Positions 24,834 to 31,788 of a stretch of DNA of 64,000 bases are shown here, one piece after another (the first letter of the stretch is position 1; every line of letters begins with the position of its first letter). The translations under genes were made by a program, and so were the position numbers. Source of the stretch: Kitasatospora atroaurantiaca (GTDB lineage Bacteria > Actinomycetota > Actinomycetes > Streptomycetales > Streptomycetaceae); assembly GCF_007828955.1 (NCBI RefSeq), contig NZ_VIVR01000001.1, forward strand, positions 5,456,001 to 5,520,000. Direction: 5' to 3'. The notes under the pieces were generated by a model. That model was not told the DNA's origin, did not search any database, and worked only from the letters and a program-made list of their open reading frames with translations.

Positions 24834-25229
24834 TCAGTACGTACAGGTCGTGGACTGCTGCTCGATGCTGCCCGCCGGGCCGCCCGTTGCGCACACGAGG
24901 GTGCGGTAGTCGGTCACGACCGCCGGGGTGGTCACCCGGATCGAGCCGGACCGGATCCGGGTGGCGGAGGCGACCGTCTCCCAGGGGCTGCCCCAGGCTC
25001 GCTGGATCTTCACCTCCACCCGCAGCATGGTCATCTGCTGATGGTCGGCCGCGTCGATGCGGGCCGCTCCGACGATGCCGCCGCCGCTCGACTGCTGCCA
25101 CGCGCAGGGCCTGTTCACCGTGGCTGAGCACAGGGGTTGGGAGGCTTCCGGCGTTGCCACGGCCGAGCCGGTCGTCGCCGCCAGGGTAGCCGCGGCTGCC
25201 ACTGCCAGACCTGCGATACGCGAAATCAT
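24834..25229 (-). CDS. Small secreted protein of unknown function
   Basis: A 131-residue protein with an excellent ribosome site (AAAGGAGAA) before the ATG at 25229. Residues 1-26 (MISRIAGLAVAAAATLAATTGSAVA) form a signal peptide with an AVA cleavage motif. The mature part of about 105 residues has four Cys (PLCSA, RPCAW, LVCATGG, TTCTY), probably two disulfides, and many beta-prone stretches with Thr, Val and Ser. The context (between a symporter and a two-component system) gives no hint of function. Confidence 0.85.
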   Translation of the reverse strand: MISRIAGLAVAAAATLAATTGSAVATPEASQPLCSATVNRPCAWQQSSGGGIVGAARIDAADHQQMTMLRVEVKIQRAWGSPWETVASATRIRSGSIRVTTPAVVTDYRTLVCATGGPAGSIEQQSTTCTY

Positions 25230-25356
25230 GGCTGCTGTTCTCCTTTGAATCAGAGCCGGGATGCTTTCGATGGCGACTATTCCATGAGAGTAACGCAGCA
25301 GTCACTATGGGTCATGTCACGTTTGGCATGCGCATGATGTACGCAGGGTGAGGGAA

Positions 25357-26046
25357 TCAGCCGCGCGCGGGCAGCACGTACCGGTGCTCGGGGCGGCCGG
25401 TGTCGCCGTAGCGCAGGCTGAGCCGCAGCCGGCTGTCGCGCTCCAGCTGCTTGAGGTAGCGCTGTGCGGTGGAGCGGCTGAGGCCGGTCTGCTCGGCCAC
25501 CTCCTGGGCGGAGAGCGGCCGCCCGGCACGCCGGAGCACGCCGAGCACCAGATCGGTGGTGGGTGCCGAGTGACCCTTCGGCAGGGTCGCCACCGGGGAG
25601 GCGGCGCTGCGCATGGTGGCGAACATCCGGTCCACCTCGTCCTGGCAGGCCTCCCGCGCGGCCGGCCCGGCGAGGGCGTGCCGCAGGTCCGCGTACGCGA
25701 CCAGCTTTTCGCGCAGCCCGGCGAAGGTGAACGGCTTGACCAGGTACTGCAGGGCGCCGTGCTGCATCGCCGCGTGCACGGTCGACACGTCCCGCGCGGC
25801 CGTCACCATCATCACGTCGCAGCTGATCCCGGCCTCGCGCATCCGGCGGACCAGCACCAGACCGGTCTCGTCCGGAAGGTGGTGGTCCAGCAGCACCAGG
25901 TCGACCGGGCGGCGCTCGAGGGCGGCCAGCGCCTCGGCCGCGCTGTGCGCCTTGCCCGTCACTCGGAAGCCGGGGACCTTGGCCACGTAGGCGGCATGCA
26001 CCTCGGCCACCCGGAAGTCGTCGTCCACCACCAGTACGTCGATCAT
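25357..26046 (-). CDS. Response regulator, CitB/DcuR family
   Basis: A 229-residue regulator, overlapping its sensor by ATGA at 26043-26046. The receiver domain has DDD at 8-10, Asp54 (LVLLDHHLPDE) and a Lys in YLVKPF. The C-terminal part is a winged-helix (LRRAGRPLSAQEVAEQTGLS, then RSTAQRYLKQLERD), typical of CitB-type regulators of C4-dicarboxylate or citrate uptake. The next genes, divergently transcribed at 27857 onwards, encode an importer that it probably controls. The ATG at 26046 is the only good start. Confidence 0.93.
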   Translation of the reverse strand: MIDVLVVDDDFRVAEVHAAYVAKVPGFRVTGKAHSAAEALAALERRPVDLVLLDHHLPDETGLVLVRRMREAGISCDVMMVTAARDVSTVHAAMQHGALQYLVKPFTFAGLREKLVAYADLRHALAGPAAREACQDEVDRMFATMRSAASPVATLPKGHSAPTTDLVLGVLRRAGRPLSAQEVAEQTGLSRSTAQRYLKQLERDSRLRLSLRYGDTGRPEHRYVLPARG

Positions 26047-27632
26047 GATGCCTCCACAAGTGCCGCGGGGTGCAGCGCCTCGGGCAGCTCCACGGAGAAG
26101 CGGGCACCGCCGAGCGGGCCGTCCTCGACCGTGATCCGCCCGCCGGCCCGCTCCACCAGGCGGCGGACCATGGCGAGACCGAGGCCGCGCGGCCGGTGCG
26201 ACGGCGCGTCCTTGCTGGTCCAGCCCTCCTCGAAGATCCGCTCGCGCAGTTCGGGCGGGATACCGGGGCCGCTGTCCGAGACCTCGATCAGCAGGGTGGC
26301 GCCCGAGGCCCGCAGGGTGACTTCGACCGTGCCGCCGGTCAGGGCGTCCAGGGCGTTGTCGACCAGATTGCCCAGCACGGTGACCAGCGCGCGCGGGTCC
26401 ACCGCCGCGTCCGGCAGATGGCTGCCCGGATCGATCGCCAGCCGTACGCCGCGCTCGGCCGCGACCGCGGCCTTGCCCGCCAGCAGGGCGGCCACATGAG
26501 GGTCCTGCACCTGCTCGGCGATCCCGGCGGCGACGGCCGCGTGCGAGCCGGACTGCTCCGAGATGAACTCCGCCGCCTGCTCGTGCCGGCCGAGCTCCAG
26601 CAGGCCGAGCAGGGTGTGCATCCGGTTGGCGTGCTCGTGGTCCTGCGCGCGCAGCGCCTCGGTGAGGCTCCGGGTGGTGTCCAGCTCTCTCACCAGGGAC
26701 TCGAGTTCGGTACGGTCCCGCAGGGTCACCACGGCGCCATCGTCGGCGGTCGCCATCCGGTTCACGACCAGCACGCGGTCGTCCCGGACGGCGGGCAGGT
26801 CGGTGCCCTCGATCCGGCCGGTGAGGACCTCCGCCAGCCGGCCGGGGGGCAGCACCTCGTCGATCGCCCGGCCGGCGCAGTCCTCGGGCAGGGCCAGCAG
26901 CCGGACGGCCTCGTCGTTGGCCAGCCGGATCCGCCCGCGCCGGTCCAGCGCGACCATGCCCTCGCGGATGCCGTGCAGCATCGCCTCCCGCTCCACCAGC
27001 AGCGCGGAGATGTCGGCGATCGCGATGTTGTGCGTCCGCCGCTTCAGCCGCCGGGCCAGCACCAGAGTGGCCACCGTGCCCGCCGCCAGGCCCGCACCCG
27101 CGCAGAGCAGGATGCCCGCCACCATGCTGAGCAGCCGCCGCCGGATGGAGTCGTCGCTGATGCCCACCGACACCTCGCCGACGATCCGCCCGTCCGCCAG
27201 CCGGAGCGGCACCTTGCCGCGGGCCGTGCGCCCGAGGGTGCCCTCCTGGATGGCGGTCACGCTCTCCCCGCGCAGCGCGGGCTCCGGGTCGGTGCTGACC
27301 CGGAAGCCGATCTTCGCGGGGTCGGTGTGGGAGAGCCGGATGCCGTCCAGGTCGGTGACCACCACGAAGCTGGCGCCGGTGGCCAGCCGGATCTGCTCGG
27401 CGTTGTGCTGCACGGAGACGGAGTCGTGGGCGGCCGCGGCCCGGGCGAGCACCTCGTCCGTCGCGGTCGCCTGGGCGATCGAGAGGGCGCGCTGCATCGC
27501 GTCGCGGTCCAGCTCGCGGCTCACCGGGGCGAGGAACAGCCCGGCCGTCACGGCGGTGACGCCGACGGTGACCACGGTCTGGCTCAGCAGCAGCTGGGCG
27601 AAGACCCGGCGTGGCCAGTGCGGACGCCTCAT
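26043..27632 (-). CDS. Sensor histidine kinase, CitA/DcuS family
   Basis: A 529-residue membrane kinase. The ATG at 27632 follows GAGAGGAGA by 7 nt; the longer frame to 27674 is not needed. TM1 is QLLLSQTVVTVGVTAVTAGLF and TM2 is MVAGILLCAGAGLAAGTVATLVLA. Between them is a PDC/sCACHE sensor (VVVTDLDGIRLSHTDPAKIG and GTLGRTARGKVPL), as in citrate and dicarboxylate sensors, with the Arg and Ser/Thr residues that bind carboxylates. A PAS domain follows, then SPOB-type His box DHEHANRMHTLLGLLELG and the HATPase (GNLVDNALDAL, GLGLAMVRR). It likely senses a small organic anion outside the cell and signals to the regulator encoded next. Confidence 0.94.
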   Translation of the reverse strand: MRRPHWPRRVFAQLLLSQTVVTVGVTAVTAGLFLAPVSRELDRDAMQRALSIAQATATDEVLARAAAAHDSVSVQHNAEQIRLATGASFVVVTDLDGIRLSHTDPAKIGFRVSTDPEPALRGESVTAIQEGTLGRTARGKVPLRLADGRIVGEVSVGISDDSIRRRLLSMVAGILLCAGAGLAAGTVATLVLARRLKRRTHNIAIADISALLVEREAMLHGIREGMVALDRRGRIRLANDEAVRLLALPEDCAGRAIDEVLPPGRLAEVLTGRIEGTDLPAVRDDRVLVVNRMATADDGAVVTLRDRTELESLVRELDTTRSLTEALRAQDHEHANRMHTLLGLLELGRHEQAAEFISEQSGSHAAVAAGIAEQVQDPHVAALLAGKAAVAAERGVRLAIDPGSHLPDAAVDPRALVTVLGNLVDNALDALTGGTVEVTLRASGATLLIEVSDSGPGIPPELRERIFEEGWTSKDAPSHRPRGLGLAMVRRLVERAGGRITVEDGPLGGARFSVELPEALHPAALVEAS

Positions 27633-27704
27633 CGCGGGTCTCCTCTCGGCAGGTGGGGGTGGGACGCACACCATATGTTTCCGCGGTGTTTCTGTCAGCC
27701 CTGC

Positions 27705-27721
27705 TCCGCTGTTGTAGCGGA
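27705..27721. promoter_or_regulatory. Small inverted repeat in the kinase-transporter intergenic region
   Basis: TCCGCT (27705-27710) and AGCGGA (27716-27721) surround GTTGT between the divergent sensor kinase and importer genes. It could be a regulator site for the CitB-type regulator but is short; the call is tentative. Confidence 0.25.
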
Positions 27722-27856
27722 AGCAAAACGAGCAGAACAGCCCTCAACGCACTGAAGCCGCAGTACGCCCGCAAGGGTGCCGCCGTGGCCCGCGCCACTC
27801 CTAACCTCCGAGCACAGCACAGACCCGGCGACGACGCCGGACCCCCGGAGGTGGAT

Positions 27857-28678
27857 ATGAGCGGGCTGATCAGTACAGCCCCGGCGATCGAGTTGACCGG
27901 TGCGACAAAGCGGTTCAGGACCCCCTCGGGTGCCCTGCACACTGCCGTACGGGATCTCGATCTGACGGTGGCCCCCGGCGAGTTCGTCGCCGTCGTCGGC
28001 CCGACCGGGTGCGGCAAGTCCACCACGCTGACCCTCGTCAGCGGCCTGGAGGAGCCCACCGAGGGCGGGGTCAAGGTGCACGGCGAGAACGTCGACGGGA
28101 TCAACGAGCACGTCGGCTTCGTCTTCCAGCAGGACGCCGTCTTCCCCTGGCGCACCGTGCTCTCCAACGTGATGGCCGGCCCCCGTTTTCGCGGTGTCCC
28201 GACCGCCGAGGCCAAGGAGCGGGCCCGCGACTGGCTGGCCCGGGTGGGCCTGGCCGCCTTCGAGGACCGCTACCCGCACCAGCTCTCCGGCGGCATGCGC
28301 AAGCGCGTCGCCCTCGCCCAGACCTTCGTCAACGACCCCAAGATCCTGCTGATGGACGAGCCCTTCTCGGCCCTCGACGTGCAGACCCGGGCCCTGATGT
28401 CGGACCAGCTGCTGGAGCTCTGGGCCGGTACCGGCTCCTCCGTCGTCTTCGTCACCCACGACCTGGACGAGGCGATCGCCCTCGCCGACCGCGTGGTCGT
28501 CATGACGGCGGGCCCCGCCACCGTCAAGGAGATCTTCACCGTCGACCTGCCCCGGCCCCGCACCGTCGAGGCCGTCCGCCTGGAGCCCCGCTTCGTGGAG
28601 CTCTACCGCGAGATCTGGGCATCGCTCGGCGAAGAGGTGCGCATCACCCGTGAGAGAGGAGCGGGAAATGCCGCTTGA
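27857..28678 (+). CDS. ABC importer ATP-binding protein (nitrate/sulfonate/taurine type)
   Basis: A 273-residue ABC ATPase starting at the ATG at 27857, with GGAGGT 5 nt upstream. It has a full set of motifs: Walker A GPTGCGKST, Q-loop FVFQQDAVFPWRTV, signature LSGGMRKRVALAQ, Walker B ILLMDEPFSALD, switch THDLDEAIALAD. The FPWRTV and DVQTR features are typical of the SsuB/TauB/NrtD class. It should power import with the permease that overlaps it by 11 bp and the lipoprotein at 29585. It is divergent from the CitA-like sensor, suggesting control by that system. Confidence 0.95.
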   Translation: MSGLISTAPAIELTGATKRFRTPSGALHTAVRDLDLTVAPGEFVAVVGPTGCGKSTTLTLVSGLEEPTEGGVKVHGENVDGINEHVGFVFQQDAVFPWRTVLSNVMAGPRFRGVPTAEAKERARDWLARVGLAAFEDRYPHQLSGGMRKRVALAQTFVNDPKILLMDEPFSALDVQTRALMSDQLLELWAGTGSSVVFVTHDLDEAIALADRVVVMTAGPATVKEIFTVDLPRPRTVEAVRLEPRFVELYREIWASLGEEVRITRERGAGNAA

Positions 28679-29528
28679 GACCACCACAGTCGCCGCGCCG
28701 GTCGTCGTGACGAGAACCGCGGCCCGCGAACGCGCCGCCCGTAACCGGAAGTTCAGCGTGTACGGCGCCCGCGCCGCCGTGCTGGTCGCCTTCCTGGGGC
28801 TCTGGGAGCTGTGCGCCCGCACCGAGATCATCGACCCGTTCAACTTCTCCCAGCCGTCGAAGATCTGGGCGCAGATCTGGCAGTGGATCACCCACGGCAC
28901 CGCGCAGGGCTCACTCGGTGAGCAGATCGGCTACACCCTCTACGAGGCCCTCACCGGCTGGGTGATCGGCGTCACCGGCGGTGTTCTGCTGGGCATCGCG
29001 CTCGGCCGGATCCGCTTCCTCGCCGACGTGTTCGGCCCGTACATCAAGGTCCTCAACGCGATCCCCAGGATCGTGCTCGCGCCGATCTTCCTGATCTGGT
29101 TCGGCCTCGGCCCGGCCTCCAAGGTCGCCTCGGCGGTCGTGCTGGTCTTCTTCCCGGTCTTCTTCAACGCCTTCCAGGGGGCCCGCGAGGTCGACCGCAA
29201 CCTGGTCGCCAACGCCCGGATCCTCGGCGCCGACAACCGCAGGGTCACCCTCCAGGTGGTCATCCCCGCCGCCACCACCTGGATCTTCACCAGCCTGCAC
29301 GTCAGCTTCGGCTTCGCCCTGATCGGCGCCATCGTCGGCGAGTACATCGGCGCCACCAAGGGCCTCGGCCTGATGGTCGCCGCCGCACAGGGCACCTTCA
29401 ACGCGGCAGGCGTGTACGCCGCGATGACCATCCTCGCCGTGGTCGCCCTGTTCACCGAAGGCCTCCTCACCTTCGCCGAGAAACGGCTCTTCCGCTGGAA
29501 GCCCGCCGACTCCGGCGACGGCCGCTGA
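28668..29528 (+). CDS. ABC importer permease (SsuC/TauC-like)
   Basis: A 286-residue membrane protein. The ATG at 28668 lies after GAGAGGAGCGGG inside the end of the ATPase gene; the six-residue longer frame from 28650 is not needed. Hydrophobic segments begin at AAVLVAFLGLWELC and include YEALTGWVIGVTGGVLLGIALG, IVLAPIFLIWFGLGPASKVASAV and ALIGAIVGEYIGATKGLG. The EAA loop (AREVDRNLVANARILGAD) docks to the ATPase. All features fit the BPD type I permeases of sulfonate, nitrate or thiamine-precursor importers. Confidence 0.94.
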   Translation: MPLETTTVAAPVVVTRTAARERAARNRKFSVYGARAAVLVAFLGLWELCARTEIIDPFNFSQPSKIWAQIWQWITHGTAQGSLGEQIGYTLYEALTGWVIGVTGGVLLGIALGRIRFLADVFGPYIKVLNAIPRIVLAPIFLIWFGLGPASKVASAVVLVFFPVFFNAFQGAREVDRNLVANARILGADNRRVTLQVVIPAATTWIFTSLHVSFGFALIGAIVGEYIGATKGLGLMVAAAQGTFNAAGVYAAMTILAVVALFTEGLLTFAEKRLFRWKPADSGDGR

Positions 29529-29584
29529 TCCGGCGAAGGCCGCTGAAACTCCCCCACCCCGTGTCACCAGAAAGGCGCCCACCC

Positions 29585-30646
29585 ATGCGCAGAACCGCCG
29601 CAGCCGCCCTCGCCGCCGTGCTGCTCCTGCCCCTCGCCGCCTGTGCCAACGACGCGGCCTCCACCTCGCACAACGGTGCCGCCCCCGCCGGGCCGAGCGT
29701 CGAGGGTCCGAAGGTCAAGATCATGGTCGGCGGCCTGGACAAGGTCATCTACCTCCCCGCGATGCTCACCCAGCGGCTCGGCTACTTCGCCGAGGCCGGC
29801 GTCAACGTCGAGCTGATGAGCGAGCCCGCCGGCGTCAACGCCACCACCGCGCTGCTCGCCGGTGACGTCCAGGGCGCGGTCGGCTTCTACGACCACACCA
29901 TCGACCTCCAGGCCAAGGGCAAGAGCGTCGAGTCGGTCGTCCAGTTCTCCCAGGCCCCCGGCGAGGTCGAGGTGGTCTCCGCCAAGCAGGCCGACGCCAT
30001 CAAGACCGGTGCCGACTTCAAGGGCAAGAAGCTCGGCGTCACCAGCATCGGCTCCTCCACCGACTTCCTCACCAAGTACCTGGCCGTCAAGAACGGCGTC
30101 GCGGTGAGCGAGTTCAGCCCGATCGCGGTCGGCGCGGGCCAGACCTTCATCGCCGCCATGCAGCAGGGCAGCATCGACGCCGGCATGACCACCGACCCGA
30201 CGGTGGCCAACATCCTCTCCAAGAAGCTCGGCACGGTGCTCTACGACATGCGAACCCCCGAGGGCTCCAAGGCGGCCCTGGGCGGCCTCTACCCCTCGTC
30301 CTCGCTCTACATGAACACCGACTGGGTCGAGAAGAACAAGGAGACGACCCAGAAGCTGGCCAACGCCTTTGTGAAGACCCTGAAGTGGATGGCCGGCCAC
30401 ACGCCCGCCGAGATCGCCGCAAAGATGCCGGCCGACTACGCCCAGGGCGGTGCCGAGCAGTACGCCGAGGCGATCAAGGCGACGCTGCCGATGTTCACCA
30501 CCGACGGCGTGATGCCGGCCGAGGGCCCGAAGACCGTCCTCGCCGTCCTCGGCGCCTTCCACCCGGACGTCAAGGGCAAGGAGGCGTCGATCGACCTCAC
30601 CAAGACCTACACCACCGAGTTCGTGAGCAAGGCCGTCACCGGCTGA
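29585..30646 (+). CDS. ABC importer substrate-binding lipoprotein (NMT1/SsuA-like)
   Basis: A 353-residue lipoprotein. The ATG at 29585 follows AGAAAGG; lipobox LAAC with Cys20 marks processing and lipidation, so it sits outside the membrane. The mature part has the periplasmic-binding fold with YLPAMLTQRLGYFAEAGVNVEL, ALLAGDVQGAVGFYDHTIDL and MQQGSIDAGMTTDPTVANIL, typical of NMT1/THI5 and SsuA families. Substrates in these families include aliphatic sulfonates, nitrate, bicarbonate and pyrimidine precursors, and sequence alone does not decide. It is the last gene of the importer operon, with a terminator after it. Confidence 0.94.
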   Translation: MRRTAAAALAAVLLLPLAACANDAASTSHNGAAPAGPSVEGPKVKIMVGGLDKVIYLPAMLTQRLGYFAEAGVNVELMSEPAGVNATTALLAGDVQGAVGFYDHTIDLQAKGKSVESVVQFSQAPGEVEVVSAKQADAIKTGADFKGKKLGVTSIGSSTDFLTKYLAVKNGVAVSEFSPIAVGAGQTFIAAMQQGSIDAGMTTDPTVANILSKKLGTVLYDMRTPEGSKAALGGLYPSSSLYMNTDWVEKNKETTQKLANAFVKTLKWMAGHTPAEIAAKMPADYAQGGAEQYAEAIKATLPMFTTDGVMPAEGPKTVLAVLGAFHPDVKGKEASIDLTKTYTTEFVSKAVTG

Positions 30647-30660
30647 CCGTATACGCTGCA

Positions 30661-30699
30661 ACGGCCCCTCACCTTCCTGGACAGCGGGTGAGGGGCCGT
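30661..30699. terminator. Bidirectional terminator after the importer operon
   Basis: ACGGCCCCTCACC (30661-30673) pairs perfectly with GGTGAGGGGCCGT (30687-30699), with a 13-nt loop. It serves both the importer operon and the convergent gene that ends at 30699. Confidence 0.88.
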
Positions 30700-31586
30700 C
30701 ACAGTTCCCTGACGGCCGTCACGTCCATCCGGGACGGCCTGACCGGGGCCTTTCCACAACTCTCTGGCCGGGGCGGCTCGCTCGGGTGCTCCGCCACCTC
30801 CACCGACCAGCGCCGGCCGTCCGTGTGCCGGACCTCCATCGCATCACCGGCCTGAACGACCGTCAGCTCCTCGATCCCCGTCTCCCCGGTCAGCAGCCGT
30901 ACGGCCTGCTCGGCAGCCTGGCCCGGACGCTCCCAGCACGAGCGCCCGCGCGACCACTCCGGCACCATGTGCCCGGCGGCCGTCGCGGCCAGCACCTCCT
31001 TGGCGGTCGTACCGGTCAGCCGGCCGTACGCGTAGCCGTACGGCAGCACCAGCATCGTGGGGGAGAAGCGGTGACCGCCGAGGTGGGTCACCTCCCAGAC
31101 CTCGCTGTGCCCCGCCACCGCCAGCTCCGCGGCGAGCGGGCGGCCGAGCAGCGCACAGCAGCGGTCCCGGCGTCCGTTGGTGCACACCAGGGCGATCGGG
31201 CCGCCCGGGTGCTCCGCACCGAAGCCGCCGTGCTCGCCCGCACCGAGAGCGGCGAAGTCCAGCCCGAGCAGCTCCGCGGGGTCGGCGACCACGCCACGGC
31301 GTACCCAGGAGCGACCCGGCACCGTGTGCGCGACCAGCACCTCGTGCCGGGAGGTCGGCAGATGGTCGGCATGCCGCCCCGGCCGCCGGATCAGCGCGAT
31401 CCGCACCCCCGTGCCGGCGGCCGCGGCGTCCAGCGCCCTGCCGAGCTCGGTGTCCAGATGGCTCTCGGTGAGCGCCTTGGCGCCCCACGGCCCGGCCTGC
31501 TCGATCAGCAGCCAAGTCACCGCAGTCGCGGCCGTGGCGGCCAGCGGCTCGGTCAGTTCACGCGACAGCGTGCTGCAGGTGCTCAC
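30699..31586 (-). CDS. Sucrase/ferredoxin-like protein
   Basis: A 295-residue protein of the sucrase-ferredoxin-like family. The start is taken at 31586 (MSTCSTLSRELTEPL). The key block is CTNGRRDRCCALLGRPLA followed by EVTHLGGHRFSPTMLVLPYGYAYGRL, which resembles the thioredoxin-like [2Fe-2S] ferredoxin fold, with Cys residues available for a cluster. The first 120 residues include RIALIRRPGRHADHLPTSRH. No substrate is proven for this family; the sucrase label is historical. It is monocistronic. Confidence 0.88.
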   Translation of the reverse strand: MSTCSTLSRELTEPLAATAATAVTWLLIEQAGPWGAKALTESHLDTELGRALDAAAAGTGVRIALIRRPGRHADHLPTSRHEVLVAHTVPGRSWVRRGVVADPAELLGLDFAALGAGEHGGFGAEHPGGPIALVCTNGRRDRCCALLGRPLAAELAVAGHSEVWEVTHLGGHRFSPTMLVLPYGYAYGRLTGTTAKEVLAATAAGHMVPEWSRGRSCWERPGQAAEQAVRLLTGETGIEELTVVQAGDAMEVRHTDGRRWSVEVAEHPSEPPRPESCGKAPVRPSRMDVTAVREL

Positions 31587-31631
31587 CCTGGCACCCTACA
31601 AGGGCCCTTCAAGAGCGCTGAGGGCTCGCCC

Positions 31632-31654
31632 CAGGGGCGCGGGGAACTGCGCGA
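31632..31654 (+). repeat. Single arm of the dispersed palindromic repeat
   Basis: The 23-bp arm beginning CAGGGGCGCGGGGAACTGC is present without a nearby partner arm, 50 bp before a complete palindrome. It lies just upstream of the start codon of the sucrase-like gene (divergent side), so it may overlap that promoter. Confidence 0.85.
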
Positions 31655-31703
31655 GAACCATGCACCGCCCGTCACCGAGGCACCTGATCAACCAGGCACC
31701 ACC

Positions 31704-31777
31704 CAGGGGCGCGGGGAACTGCGCGAAAAGCCATGCACCTCCGTAGAGGGCTGGTCGCGCAGTTCCCCGCGCCCCTG
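31704..31777. repeat. Complete dispersed palindrome, copy 1
   Basis: Arms at 31704-31726 and 31755-31777 are perfect 23-bp inverted copies (CAGGGGCGCGGGGAACTGC plus 4 more) with a 28-nt loop. It lies 11 bp beyond the parC stop and probably ends parC transcription. Similar palindromes are, to my knowledge, widespread in Streptomyces intergenic DNA. Confidence 0.9.
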
Positions 31778-31788
31778 AAGGCAACCAA

